A stretch of 64,000 nt of DNA from Globomyces pollinis-pini (GCA_025399215.1 MU621133.1:1-64000); one strand, 5' to 3'. Shown: positions 35,725-48,636, counted from the stretch's first letter. Notes: generated by a model not told the origin, from the letters alone. Program-made: numbers and translations.

Positions 35725-37860
35725 ATGGTTCTTTCTCGATCTTACGAAGTTGGCGAATCCACTCCAGAACATGGAAAAGCTAGACGCTCTTATTTACTAC
35801 CAAAGGGCGATGATTTGATTAAGGGCCCTAAATTACACAACCAACCTGACCCTAATGTTAAAACTATTCACGACATTCTACTACAGGGTGAACGTCTCTA
35901 CAAAAATAACCCTTGCTTTGGGTCAAGAACTCTGCTCGATACCATCAAGGAAGAAAAAGAAGTTAAGAAGGTTGTTGGTGGCGTAGAAACTGTGGAAAAG
36001 AAAACTTGGACGTTCTCTAAATTGTCTGGCTATGAATGGGGTAATGCATCATTTCTAACCTCCCAGTTACCTATGGCGATGTCCACAAGGAAGCCATTGA
36101 ATTAGGAGCCGGTCTCATCCAATTGGGTCTCAAGAAACATGACAATATCAATATCTTTGCCACCACTAGGTATCTATTGCCTAAAAGCTAACCATCAGTA
36201 AAAACTGGATGACTATGACACACGCCTGTTATTCCCAAGGCTGTACCATTAGTACCTCTTATGATAACTTGGGTGCCGACGGTTTAGCTTACGCTTTAAA
36301 CCAAGGTGAAGTCACCACCGTCTTTACCCAACCTGATTTGTTTAAAGTCATGAAAGAAGTCGCACCACTTGTCCCAACTTTAAAGAACATCATATACACT
36401 GGAGTTGCAAAAGACTCTGAATTAAAATCTCTTACCGATGCTGCTCCAACCTTGAAAATTATCTCCCAATCTGATTTGCAAAAATTGGGTGCTGCTAATC
36501 CATGTCCTACCAACCCTCCACAACCTGAAGACTTGTGTTGCATCATGTATACCTCTGGTTCCACTGGTAACCCTAAAGGAGTCATGCTTACTCACTCCAA
36601 TATCATTGCTGGCGGTAATGTTTTCTGTTATCTAATTGTTTAGTGGGTGGTGCTCATCAATATCTACAACACCTCATTCAAACTGATGATGTTTACTTGG
36701 CTTACTTACCATTAGCTCACGTTTTGGAGTTCATTGTTGAAAACACTGTTACCTTCTTTGGTGCCCGTCTTGGTTATGGTAACCCACGTACTTTGACCGA
36801 TGCTTCGGTACGTGACTGTTTGGGTGATATCAAAGAATTGAAACCTACCTTCATGGCTGGTGTTCCGGCTGTTTGGGAAACTATCCGTAAAGGTGTTTTG
36901 GCAAAGATTGCTTTAGCATCTCCTGTAGCCCAATTTGCCTTCAAGCAAGCTTTCAATTTGAAAAGGTCTTTAATTCATGCTGGATTGCCACATTCTTTTA
37001 TGGACAAGACTATCTTTAAAGCTATCCAAGAAGGTACTGGTGGTCGATTAAAGTTTGCTTTGTCCGGTGGTGCTCCATTGGCTTCCGAAACTCAAGAGTT
37101 TTTGACTGTTGCCCTCGCCCATGTTATTCAAGGATACGGTATGACTGAATCTTCTGGTGCCATTTGCCTACAATCTTTAATGCTCGATAAGGGTATTGTT
37201 GGAACTGTAGGAAGTCCATTCCCATGTTGTGAAGTCAAGTTGGTTGCTGTCAATAACTACAACCCTAACCCTACTGATGGATCTCGACCACAGGGTGAAA
37301 TCTGGGCCCGTGGTGCACAAATTACCAAGGGATACTACAAGAACCCAACTGTCACTGCTGAAACCATTACCGAAGACGGTTGGTTAAAAACTGGTGATGT
37401 TGGTGAATGGAGATCCGATGGTTCTTTGGGAATTATTGATCGTGTCAAGAATTTGGTCAAATTGTCTCATGGTGAGTATGTTGCACTTGAGAAACTTGAA
37501 GCACAATACAAAACCTCAAAGTATGTTCTCAACATGTGTGTACATGCCGATCCTATCGAATCCCACATTGTTGGTTTAATCATCCCTAACCCAGTTGAAA
37601 TCGCCAACTTAGCCAAATCTATTAACATTCAACCTGAAGATTTGACCAATCCGGAATTAGTCAAACTCGTAGCAGCAGATCTTCTGGAATGTGCTAACCG
37701 TGGAAGCTTTAAAGGAGCCGAAATTATCAAAGTTATATCACTATTACCAGGAGAATGGACACCTGAAAACGGTATGTTGACGGCTGCTCAAAAAATCAAA
37801 CGTAAAGAAATCATTGCAAAATACTCTAAAGAAGTTAATGCTATGTACGGAAGAAAGTAG
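35725..37860 (+). CDS. Long-chain acyl-CoA synthetase, dispersed copy C
   Basis: Third Faa/ACSL-type enzyme in this window, about 683 residues. The start ATG at 35725 ([20 protein letters not shown]) is chosen by alignment with copies A and B; an upstream in-frame extension exists but starts from no ATG. Three introns of 26, 29 and 29 nt occur: after SGYEW, after FATTR/S, and after IIAGG. The second one matches the single intron of copies A and B, while the first and third are unique. Motifs: [52 protein letters not shown] and [20 protein letters not shown]. Codon choice is noticeably richer in C-ending codons than in neighbours, suggesting high expression. AATAAA signals lie at 37904 and 37922. 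Confidence 0.93.
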
Positions 37861-37903
37861 ATGGCAAAAAATTAGATTACGCTTGAACACTTTTTACTTT
37901 TCT

Positions 37904-37927
37904 AATAAACATGTTTTTTTCAATAAA
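37904..37927 (+). terminator. Candidate polyadenylation signals of acyl-CoA synthetase C
   Basis: Two AATAAA hexamers at 37904-37909 and 37922-37927, 44-67 nt after the stop codon and just before the convergent arrestin gene ends at 37985. Confidence 0.5.
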
Positions 37928-37984
37928 TCATATACTCATTTGTGAAACAGTAATAATCGTATGTAACAATGATATATTGAAGAG

Positions 37985-39686
37985 TTAATTCAAAAAAACA
38001 GTATTGTGATGATGTTGATGATGAACGTGGATTTGATCCACAACCACCATAGCTACTGACCTTTCCATTGGATCCAAACCACTTGATTTTTTTCTACTAA
38101 ACTGGGATTCCAACTGAGCCTGTTGTTTAGCAGCCAATTCAAACTGCAATTGTTCAAGTTGTTCCGATTGGATTTCTTCCAATGCTTGAGATATAGCTAT
38201 ATTACATAATGTTTCTACTTGAAATGTAAACTGAGTGGGAGTTTGAGATCTACATATTGGGTCTATAATATTTGGTTTTTGTAATTCAATCTCAGGCTGA
38301 TGAGGTTTGATAATGTCATCTTGGATGGGTACTGATTGTTGTGATTGAACGGTTAATGAAGAAGTTAAAGTTGGTAAATTTTCATGTTCATGATCCTCCA
38401 TTGATTCAGTAATAAGTGGCAAGGAGCGCATATTGGTTGAAGATGCTGATGATAAAGATGATTGACTATGGTTGTAACTTTCACTAGCACTATCAAATTC
38501 GATGCGATCTTCGGTAGGTACTGATGAATTGGTGACCCATTCGTCGTTATTGACTGTTGAATCAACTATGGTTGATGGTACGTAACGTGGTAATGTATCA
38601 ACAGATCGTCGTAACATTGAATCTTCAAATAGTAAAAATGGGAATCCTGCTACAACGATTGGAATTTGCATTTTGATGACTGATGAAAATCGAGCCATGG
38701 ATTGGATTTTGAAATCCACAACATGGGTGACTTTTAATATATTGGTATCGATATCAGGATCCATTATGGATGAGGGTGGAATTGGGAATTGTATAAGTCT
38801 GTTGATTTCTCGTAATGCAGGTGGGAAGTTTTCGGCATAATTCAATTGATGGATTCGTTCTGTTCGAGGTCCACGAGTTCTATTCAATAAAATAAATGGT
38901 GTACTTACCGATCTACTGTAATATATGTCACTTTTTGTTTTAAAGATATACTCTGCAATATGATTCCATGATTGGAATGATTGATAATCTCCAATGCGAT
39001 GGGTGCAATTTCCTCTAAAAATGAATTGATATTTTCATCAATTACCACTTGCAAATGCTTTTTTTGGTATCGATACTATAACATCAAAATGACCCGATTT
39101 CCACCAAAATGATCCAGAGTAGCCATTTTTTTCAATAGATACTGGTTCTTGTAATTCGGGATCTAATACATCACGCGTAGAGGGTACAGTGATAGGCATT
39201 TCAATGATTTGTTTTTGATAGTTTGGAATGCATACCACAGCCGTTACAATATAACTAATACTTCCAAAAGGACCCTAAGAAATCAGTTAGAGTGATCCAA
39301 AAATTTACTTTGAAAGATGCAGGTAAATTTGTAGCAGGTAATCTGAATTCAAACGGAAAGACATCTAATGTTAGGTAGTTTAGTGGCATACGATCACCAG
39401 CAGGAATATTATGCAATCCATACGAAGCACCATCACCCACCAAGTTCGTGAAGTCCTTGAACATGGTAATAGAAGAATGTTCTGTATTTAATTGAGTGAC
39501 ATCGTCATTCTTTTGCAAATGGGTGACTACTTTCCCATGAAATCGAGCTCTGATTAAGGTAACATTCAATGGTTTTTTCAAGTTCAATGCAATGTAACCT
39601 TCCACTTTCTGAGAAGGTAAAAACAGGGTCCTACTGTTGTCTAAATGCAATTCAAACTGCCTTATTGATGGATGAGTTATAGGCAT
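37985..39686 (-). CDS. Alpha-arrestin (ART/Rim8-like trafficking adaptor)
   Basis: Alpha-arrestins recruit Nedd4/Rsp5-type ubiquitin ligases to plasma-membrane transporters and drive their endocytosis. The gene starts at the ATG at 39684-39686 (MPITHPSIRQFELHLDNSRT). The arrestin N domain follows: FLPSQKVEGYIALNLKKPLN, RARFHGKV and FPFEFRLPATNLPASFK, then after an intron GPFGSISYIVTAVVCIP. The arrestin C domain includes SGSFWWKSGHFDVIVSIPKK and LEIINHSNHGIILQSISLKQ. The remaining C-terminal 250 residues are Ser/Gln-rich and disordered. I found no clear PPxY motif in what I read, so the ligase contact may use another element. Introns are about 29-57 nt. Family firm, cargo unknown. Confidence 0.84.
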
Positions 39687-40037
39687 ATGAAGTAAAACAA
39701 TTCAGTTTCATCAGTCCCTAAATCTTCCCTTTGTTGCGTAACGTTTCACTTTTCAATTACAGAATTTTCAATGTTTATGAATTTTGGTTTTATTAAGAAT
39801 TGATCCATTGGATCTAAATCGTTGGATTTAAATCATTTGATTGTTGGAATTAAATCATTTGATTGTTGTTGTGTTTTTTGGTATGTTTTTTTAAAAAGAA
39901 ATCATTGATTTCATTGTTCAACAACATTAACCTTTTTTTCATTAACCCTTTGAATCTTTAATGTTCATGTGTGTGTTTTGTTAAATGTTTACATTTTCTT
40001 TAAGGCTTAAAAAGAATCTTAATTTCTCTGGCGTTTA
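39687..40037. other. Divergent promoter with a short imperfect tandem repeat
   Basis: Between the arrestin and Munc13-like start codons. At about 39820-39870 the unit ttaaatcatttgattgttg occurs twice in tandem, preceded by a related taaatcgttggat copy. Poly-T tracts follow. No gene is seen. Confidence 0.5.
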
Positions 40038-43000
40038 ATGCTTCGAGAATTAAACGAAGAGATATTAGAAAAAGTTATTAAATTAGTAATCAATGAATTC
40101 AATCCTCCTCAAAAATTGGTATCCGATAATATTAAAACAATACGTTGGAAGGTTTATGAATTCATATCGCCTTTAACGGACATAAATCCTTCTATCATCA
40201 GAACTCCTTCTTGTATTTCACCAGAATCAAGACAATTGCTTCAAACTATTCAATGCGCATTCGATTTGGATCCATTAAACTTCTATCCTATTGTTCAGAA
40301 AGTAGTTCAAACACTCACCAGTGACTCGATTTCAAATGATATTACAATGTACAAATACTTTATTCAAAAAAATTGGATTTGGAGTCAGGGATTTAATTCA
40401 AATGAATTAATGATGGGTTGGTTGAAATTAGAAGATTATTGGGTAGAAAAGTATATTCGAGAACATAATCTTCAAAATATTTCAATAGCATATTCTCGAC
40501 TTGATAGAACTAGAGATCCAATCATGATTGAAATTGCCAAAGCATCTGATCTGATACCAAAAGACACAAATTCAACAAATAATCCTTATGTATTAATCCG
40601 ATATCTTGGAAGCACTTGGATAAGTCCAATATCACAACCTACTCTAAATCCAAAGTTTGATTTCCATGTTGGCTTGTACTTATACAACTAAATACTTATT
40701 GCTAGGCTGTTACTCGACGTAGATGAACCAATAACAATTAGCATATGGAATCGCTCATCTAGCAACCTTAGATCAGATACTAGTAACACAAAGGATGCAT
40801 TTTTAGGATGTGTACGATTACCGAGACGGGAAATCAATAAAATCATTGATACCGGAATTATATCAAGACCATTAACTAAAAGGTCGAAAAAAAGTCATGT
40901 ATCAGGCATCATCACATTTCAGATCAATCGTATGTCATTAGAATCCACAGATAATGACTCCATTGTTGCATATTCATTCCAACATATCCCTTCCAATCCC
41001 ATAAACAGTTTTAGAACCCTACTTCAAACACTATACGAATGGGATTTTGTTCGAATGCATCAAGGGAAACGTGAGCCATCTCCGTCTACAGAAAAAATCT
41101 TGAGTTGCGCGTTTGAATTTTGGAGAATCCGTCCGATTTTTCGCTCCATTTGGTAAATCCGACATAACTGACAATTAGTAAATTAGAAACACTTATTTCT
41201 ATTTTTTCTCGTGGGTTTATTAATATTGATTCGATTTATCCTGTGTTTTTAAACGTTTTAGAAATGGTTTCTGAAATAGATCTACCTACTGCTAACGAGG
41301 TGCAGCAAATTATTGTAACAATTAGGTGGTATATTTTATTGAAACCAGTCAGAGGCTACTGACTCTTTTAAATGCTCGTTTAAGAGAATTTTTTGTATTG
41401 GTGTCTTCTGAATCACCATCCCATCAATCCAAGAAGATATCTAGCACTCAATTAGATGCTATTGTTAATATTACCGCCTCAATATATGCTTGTCCTATTT
41501 TTGTCCGTCGTGGTCTATCCGTTGATATTCTAAAACACATCCAAGTTGAGTTATTAGTATTGATCTATTTCATTCATGGTTAGGAATCACTTCAGTCACG
41601 ATATCATGGTCATGTTGGTATTTCAACTACAAAAAATGGGCCTGCTGATGTGGCCTTGATTACATTGACAGATTTGATATGTAAAGATTTAATGATATAT
41701 CATACAGAATTTGATATTTTACTTCATGGGTATATATTTGGCATTATTTTCATACCTTTCTAGGGCTATTCATATTCCTACATTAGCAGCTTGGGCATTT
41801 TATAAACCACTCTCAATTCAATTAGACGAATTTTCAAGAACGTTCAAAGCCCTCTCCTCAGATATGTCGATTGTCTTTGATTTATACAAATCGGTACGAA
41901 AATTACAAAAAGTGTGTGAGCAAATCGATTTCAAGTAATTTATTATAATTATTGAATGCAGATTGGCTGATCAGTTTCCAATGGTAGAATGGTTTATCCA
42001 TTTTGTCACCGAATGGCTTTCCTATACTGGTAACCATTTCCAAACGTAACCGTTAGAGACAAAAGTATGCGATTGGGTCAAAGCAGCACTTGATCATGAT
42101 AATTATGAAAAGTTATCCGCTTTCGCTTTACATTCTTCATCCGTTTTAGATCTTTTTACTTCCTTTCAACAACTTATTGATTTTATCAAAGAACTTGATT
42201 GGCCAAATGAATCTGAATCAAGACGATTCTATTTTGAAATTTTTTATGATATTACAAATGCGATTGATCGATATGCGGGCTTGAGTAAAGATTTCATGGT
42301 CAAAGAGTTAGCATTGAAGAAATCATTACAACCTCCTCGTAATTTACTATAATTTTGATTTCTATTAGCTCCACCGAAAAAGGCACAATTTGGTAAAATC
42401 AAAGTTACAATTCCAAAACGTATTCGTAAAAAACAGCCAATTGCCAACCCTGAAGAGACTCGGATTTCAACCAAGGTGAATTGGTTATTTATTTGATGAT
42501 AGGCGTGTGTGATGTTGCTCAATATTCGCGCGATCCCTGAACGATTGAGAGCACTCTCTTCACAGGTACCCAATATAAATGATCCTGTCAACATAAATGT
42601 GGTTGATAAGAGATTATTTGGTTCAAATAGATTTCTATACACATTATCTATCCTTAATGCAAACCTTCAACCAATTCGACCTTGGAATACCAAATTATCT
42701 ATTCGCGTTTCAAATAAGGTAGGTAAGGATTTAGGGTCAACCGAACCTATTCTTCAAGGAACCGATATTGCATGGAATTCTAAACTTTATGGAATATCTC
42801 ACTATACTATCAATTCATTGGTAGTCTCGTTAGTACATCACCTAGAGGGACAGTCACCTAGTCTTTTCGCCATGGGTACCTTATCACTACTTCCATTGCA
42901 ACGGAATGGAATACATGAAGAAAATGTTCAATTGGCACAATATGGATTTGTCAAGATACGATTACAGGTGTTAGATTATGATATGAACCATTTCAATGAA

Positions 43001-43697
43001 CTTACTGAACTTTATACTGGAATTGCAGAAAAGAAACTGATTGGATTAATGGTTGATCAAGTAATTCAATGAACTCTAAGTTTTTTTAGTTATCATTTGA
43101 TTTTCGAGAACGTATACATCCACTTGCATTAAAATACAAAACCAATGGAGTTAAAAAGTTTTTTAAAGAATTGGATAATAACTTGACAGCATCGGAAGTA
43201 TCTGATATTGAGGATCATCTAGAACCATTATTTGATTTTCTAAATTCGAATCTTGAAGTTATGATGGCAACGCTAGGTGAAACTATAGCATTTGAAGTTG
43301 TTTTGGGAGTTTGGAATCAACTTGTAGATCATGCCGAAGCTATGATTGTACCATCTTTAGGAGATGATCCAAAAGATAGGAAACAATGGGATATACGAAG
43401 ATTTAACTTCTTTCTCAAATTTATGGAAGTAATTATTGATATTATGTTTATCTATAGATTGCTACTGAATTTTTTGTCGTTGATGGGGAAGGTTTGGATG
43501 TGGAAACATTGGAAACTCCATCATATCAATCATTAAAGTCTATCATGGAAAATTACTTTAAAACTAAATCAGAATTACAAGAAGAATATCTTGCACTAGA
43601 AGATCGTAGTGATGCTAATTGGATGTTGAAGTTAATTAAAATGAAGGGAGGGAAGGATTTTGTAGATGATATGTTACGAACACTTATTCAAACATAA
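40038..43697 (+). CDS. Munc13/Ync13-like protein with C2 and MUN domains
   Basis: Large protein assembled from about a dozen exons separated by very short introns, starting at the ATG at 40038. An early C2 domain is recognisable (IMIEIAKASDLIP, NPYVLIRYLGSTWISPISQP, TLNPKFDF). The MUN region follows, with MHD1-type helices RAIHIPTLAAWAFYKPLSIQ and DWVKAALDHDNYEKL. A second C2 domain (FLYTLSILNANLQPI, IAWNSKLYGISHY, MGTLSLLPLQRN) leads to an MHD2-type helical end (FKELDNNLTASEVSDIEDHL, KMKGGKDFVDDMLRTLIQ). This MHD1-C2-MHD2 layout is that of fungal Munc13 relatives such as fission yeast Ync13, which helps vesicle exocytosis and septation. SNARE-related function here is inferred. Exon joins in the middle (41160-42060) are the least certain. 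Confidence 0.82.
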
Positions 43698-43782
43698 ATT
43701 GAAATGATCAAATAAATGAAATTAGTTTAATGCAACCATGTAATTTAAATAATGGTACGAGTTGACAGTTAAATTCATTATA

Positions 43783-44747
43783 TTAAATATCTTGTACAGC
43801 TTCGATCTTGGCCAATGCTAATTCTACCAAATGCCTTTGATTGTTTATGTCCAGTATTTCAAAACATGAATAGTCCAATGATACTTCGTACAAGTATACA
43901 ATGATTGTTTCATATATAGAGAGTTTCTGATTTGCTAGAATTGTGATGCAATTGCATACCCTTGCAATAGCCTCCCGTTCAATTGACGAAATATCCTATT
44001 CATAAATAAAATTAGTGACAGTACCTCATTTTCATTTGAATATAATCCTTCAGGTTGATTTGCCATTTCAGGGGAGATGTAAACTAATATAAGAAAAGTG
44101 CACGTACCATGTTTAGAGCACCAGATATAACCATTTAACCCTAAAACAACATCAACTCCACAGGGCAATGTGATAAAATGAGACTTTGATCGCTTAACCA
44201 ATGCGGATGGAACTGTCACCAAACAACCATTACGTAGCTTTCCATATTTAATATTTCTGGTATGAATAGATACACTTCCGTCCGAGTGAAAGGCCTGTAC
44301 TTCTGCAGACAACAAATCACCCTCTGAAAAAAATGTTCGCATTTCCAATTCATCAGATTCAGTTTTTCTCCTCTGTCATTAGAGTAATCAAAGTTGTACC
44401 TGAACCCCTCCCGGTAAATTAATGGAAGATAAAAGTAAGGACGCATCATGGCGACCCTTAATATCAACCTTCCACTTCCTTTGTTGTAATTCAATAATAC
44501 GTCCGACTACTACATCTCCGATCTCACCATTAAATCTGGTTTTCAATGGTTTAACAGATAATAGCTTATTGACTCGCTGCAGAGTACCAGCGACTGAAGC
44601 TACCAAACTGTCATTCAAAGTAAATGTTCCATGACCGCGCATAAATGCTAAATCCTTCGTCAACGACTGTCCTGGAGTCACTATCGAAGCGTCTGAATCT
44701 ACAGCCATCGGTTCATGTCGCTCTAGGGGAATGATTGTCAAAGTCAT
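43783..44747 (-). CDS. RRP4: Exosome cap subunit Rrp4
   Basis: RNA-binding cap protein of the RNA exosome, which trims and degrades nuclear and cytoplasmic RNAs. The ATG is at 44745-44747. N-terminal domain: RGHGTFTLNDSLVASVAGTL; S1 domain: VKPLKTRFNGEIGDVVVGRI, then LLLSSINLPGGVQ, a 27-nt intron and RRKTESDELEMRTFFSEGD; GSVSIHTRNIKYGKLRNGCL; KH domain: LGLNGYIWCSKHV and ISPEMANQPEGLYS. A 24-nt intron (44084-44107) and a 29-nt one split the C-terminal part, which ends ALAKIEAVQDI at the stop 43783-43785. It faces AIF head-to-head with about 40 nt between start codons. Very strong match. Confidence 0.93.
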
Positions 44748-44787
44748 ACAAAAAAATAAAAAAGTTCAAAAAAGTTTCCAGAAATCA

Positions 44788-46690
44788 ATGAATTCAATTC
44801 GCAGAATCCTCAAGCAGAAACCCATGCTACGCAATGCAAGATTGCACACAGAACGAAAGAAGAGTGGATCTCCAGTTACCGCTTTAGTATTAGTAGGGAC
44901 GTTGTTGGCACTTGGTCCTGCTGTACGTTCTTACTTCTAATTCTTAGTACTCTTTATGGTCAAAATACGAAGATAAACCTGTTAAAAAACCATCACCAAT
45001 TACTACTGTTTCTGTTCCAAAGAGCGTGACTGGCCCAGATGTAGATTATATTTTGATCGGTGGAGGTACCGCTTCTTTCAGTGCAATGCAGGTATCTATT
45101 GCTGAAATTTGATTTTAGGCCATACGTGAAGTCAATCCTACTGCTAAAGTGTTGATTATTTCAGAAGAGGAATTCTTTCCATATCAACGACCACCTCTAT
45201 CAAAAGAATTATGGAACTCTTCTGCCAACTTGACTGATTTGACCTTTGTCGATTGGCAGAACAAAAAATCAAGGTATAAATGCGTATTACTAAGGTTACA
45301 GTATCTTTTATGCCCCTTCAAGTATGCTGATCCATTTAATCGTTAACGATAGATTACTTCAATGTTATTGATCCTAAAAATGACATTGTAGCTCAATTGA
45401 CCAAGAATACTACAAAAGTAAATTATTTGCCAAAAACCAGTGTTCTCAGATTAGATACTGATTCAAAATCGGTGATTTTGAATAATGGTATATTCTTTGA
45501 AATTTTATCATCCAGCTACTATTACTTATTCTAAAGTTTTAATTGCAACTGGTGGAACTCCTAAGAAGTTACAAGTTGCGGAGAAATTGTCTGAACAAAT
45601 GAGAAAGAAAGTCACAACTTTCAGAAATGTGGACGACTTTAAAGCGCTCGATAAAGTAACAGATAAAGCCAAAACAGTTGTAGTTATTGGTGGCGGCTTT
45701 TTGGGATCTGAATTATCCAGTGCATTAGGTACTAGTATAAAATCACTAAACTTTTGTAGCCACTAAAGGTTTGTGTTTGAATGTTTATGTTTCTAGCAAA
45801 AAAATCTAAGATAAAGGTACACTTTTTTTTTTGGTTTATTTAGTTAGGTTATCCAAGTATTCCCAGAAGAAGGGAATCTATCAAACGTTTTCCCAAAATA
45901 CTTGACTGCTTGGACGACTAGTAAATTGGAAAAGGGTATGCTTTGATGATTCATTCTGATTTTTAGAGGGTGTGATTGTTAAACCAAAATGCTCAGTGAC
46001 TGATGTTTCCGAAAAGGATTCAAGAATTGAACTCAAGTTGAACAATGGAGAGACTGTTACCGCTGTAAACCTTTCCATCTGATATTTCCATAGGATCATG
46101 TAGTTGTCGCTATGGGATTATCTCCTAATGTGGCTATCGCACATAAATCTGGAATTGAAGTGGATCCTGTCTTGGGTGGAATTCTTGTGAATGCCGAATT
46201 AGAAGCTCGATCTGACGTTTATGCTGCTGGAGATGTGTCTTCATACCACGATATTGCATTGGGCAGACGCAGAGTGGAGCATTACGATCATGCTGTCAAT
46301 AGTGGTCGAGTGGTATTGAATCCTCTTTAATGGCTAGGCTGGACTAAACATGGCTGGAGTTAAAAAACCATACACCCATCAATCTATGTACTGGAGTAGC
46401 ATTGGCTCTAATGTTAATTTTGAGGCTATTGGTTTGACTGATCCTAAACTAAAGACTATCTCTGTTTGGAGTCAACCGACCTCCCAAAACCCAGATAAGC
46501 ATCACAAAGGAGCTGTATACTACATGAGAGATGCAAAAGTTGTTGGTGTGTTGCTTTGGAATTTGCACGACAAGGTAATGTTAATTTAATTGACTAGTTG
46601 CAGCTGGAATTAGCCAGAAATCTTATTGCTGATGCAAAAACCATCAATGATCCTAATTCTTTGGCTTCAGCAATTAACGTTCATCAATAA
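44788..46690 (+). CDS. AIFM1: Apoptosis-inducing factor (AIFM1-type) mitochondrial flavoprotein
   Basis: FAD oxidoreductase of the mitochondrial intermembrane space. The ATG at 44788 gives MNSIRRILKQKPMLRNARLH, a classic presequence, followed by a membrane segment ALVLVGTLLALGPA. An earlier in-frame ATG at 44731 would add 19 residues and overlap Rrp4. FAD-binding motif: YILIGGGTASFSAMQAI; NAD motif: VVVIGGGFLGSELSSAL; AIF marks PYQRPPLSKELWN, IATGGTPKKL, VYAAGDVSSYHD and MYWSSIGSNVNFEAIGL. Ten or so introns of 25-36 nt. Around 45729-45847 the frame only closes if a 9-nt exon (45760-45768) and a 20-nt exon (45797-45816) are spliced in, giving SALATKAKKSKIKVIQVF, which aligns well with animal AIF. 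Strong identification. Confidence 0.9.
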
Positions 46691-46762
46691 AGATTTCTAA
46701 TACTTGAATTTTTTTTTTGAAATATTTAGTTTTTTATTGTAACTTTATTGACTGCATCAAAA

Positions 46763-48250
46763 TTACATTGGCATTGTGTAAATGATAGAGCTCTTCTTAA
46801 AGCCATTGCTAGAAAATATTAAACCAAAATAAAACTTACAAGCATGATGCAGCAGACATAGTATATGCACCCATTCGGTCAACGACGAGCCAATCACCAA
46901 TTCTCATTTCTGGTAAAGTGACATCCCTGCTGATCAAATCAATCGAGTCACAAGTTGGACCCCAGATTGAGCAGGCATATTCTGGAAGTGCCAAAGGTTG
47001 TTCATAGCAAAACTTTCCACCCCGATAGAGAGGCTTTGCTTTGATCACAATGTGGTCAAAGGTAATGCAATTGAAACTACCATACATACCATCATTGATG
47101 TAATCTAAAGTTATAAACAAGACTCTTACACATAAAGGATGGATGCTCATCAGAAGAAACGTTTTCCATTGGTGTATCCAATTGATTTCTATTGTCATAG
47201 AAAGCAGAGTAGGCTTCCATTGTGGTGTCCCTAGGTACTGTTCTTCTGGCAACAATGTTTACAGCGAGAGTATATGCTGATGATACAAAGTAACGACCTG
47301 GTTCGGAAATAACTCGAATATGTGGAGGGAATAGTCTATCAATGGCTGGTCCCAAGGCTTTTGCTACATCCACAAACTGTAGACCATCAGGACTATTGCC
47401 AGGGAATCCACCACCAATATCAAGAAGCGAGAAATTAAACCCAAGAGCTGCACCAATATCGAACGCTTGACGGGCCAATTCAACTGCATCGGTAAAGGAC
47501 GAAGCGTCAAAGCAGCCACTTCCAACATGGAAACTGATTCCTATAACATTCAAATTCAATTTCTTGGCAGTTTGTAGCAAAATTGGCACAAGAGTCATCT
47601 TGGCACCGAATTTGACACCAAAGCGACACACAGACTTAGAGTCATCAGTTAGAATTCTCAGCACCAAATCAGATTTAGGGGCAATGGATTGGATCTTGTA
47701 CAATTCATCGACGTTGTCAAAAGTCATCACATTGACTTGTTTAGATGTGGCGAACTTTATGTGGGAAGCTTGCTTACATGGGTTGGCATAAATAATGCGG
47801 CTTGGGTCAACACCTTGGTCTAACACCAATTGTACTTCACCCTAAAGTTTGTTAAGGAATGATTATATACCTTGCTCGCACAATCAAAACCGGTACCACA
47901 TTTGGCTAGTACTTTTAAAACCATTGGGTCTGGGTTGCATTTTACAGCTGAAAAAGTAAGTCACGAAAAATTTTACCATAAAAAGGCTGCACACGAGGGA
48001 GCAACTGTTGCCATTTTTTGTATTGACGGACAACTTCGCTCAAATCCGCAACATAAAACGGATCTTGTTCTTCAATATCATGTTTGGAGACACCGTCTCG
48101 TAGAATCGAGGATACTGACCGATGCAAAATTGCAGGGGCAGTAGGAGTAATAATTTCAGTTTTTGATGGTATTTTTTTAAGACTTGGAGGGGCCAAAGTT
48201 TGACTTCCAAAGTCCAAGTGACTTGCGAGAAATGTTTGAGTTTCTTTCAT
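46763..48250 (-). CDS. ODC1: Ornithine decarboxylase
   Basis: PLP enzyme that makes putrescine, the first and usually rate-limiting step of polyamine synthesis. It starts at the ATG at 48248-48250 ([15 protein letters not shown]). Active-site features: PLP lysine in the split block QPFY-intron-[46 protein letters not shown], and the second-subunit Cys in [10 protein letters not shown]. The true C terminus needs a 31-nt intron after SAASC and then reads [15 protein letters not shown], stop 46763-46765. A 27-nt intron-like element lies in its 5' leader at 48298-48324. The long leader fits the translational control known for ODC in other eukaryotes, but no uORF was proved. High confidence. Confidence 0.93.
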
Positions 48251-48297
48251 TGTAATAGAGTGTAGTTAGGCAAATTTAAAATCCAGCCAAGGGGGGT

Positions 48298-48324
48298 CTG
48301 CGAAATTAACGCAAAAAAACATAC
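48298..48324 (-). other. Probable 5'-UTR intron of ornithine decarboxylase
   Basis: The minus strand has GTATGT at its 5' end, GTTAAT as a branch-like word and CGCAG at its 3' end, 27 nt in total, ending about 50 nt before the start codon. This is the same size and shape as the confirmed coding introns of this window. It would be checked by cDNA. Confidence 0.6.
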
Positions 48325-48636
48325 CAGATAGGATCCCGTAGTGGATCTTTGAGAAAAGCTTTTGGTTTGTAAACGACGTGGTAGGCCGGGCAACTCCTTA
48401 TACAGTGAGAAACGGCTCAAAGATAGATGAACAAAAGACAAAAAAAGCAGATGTAACGAATGCAAACCTACCTGGGATTTCCCGAAGTGCTGATTGATAA
48501 TAGAAGCGAGTGGAGTACTCTGAAAGGAAACCGATAAGACTTGGTTTCTGTTGTTGCTGTGAGAGATTGAAAAACCTTGAGCTTTTCAAATGGGGGAGGG
48601 AGAAAAAAAAAATCAGTAGATTTTTAAAGAAAAAGT

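Noticed and set aside
39820..39870. Two tandem copies of a 19-20 nt AT-rich unit, considered as a CRISPR-like or satellite array.
   Set aside because: Only two copies, no spacers, in an ordinary promoter; kept only as a minor repeat note.
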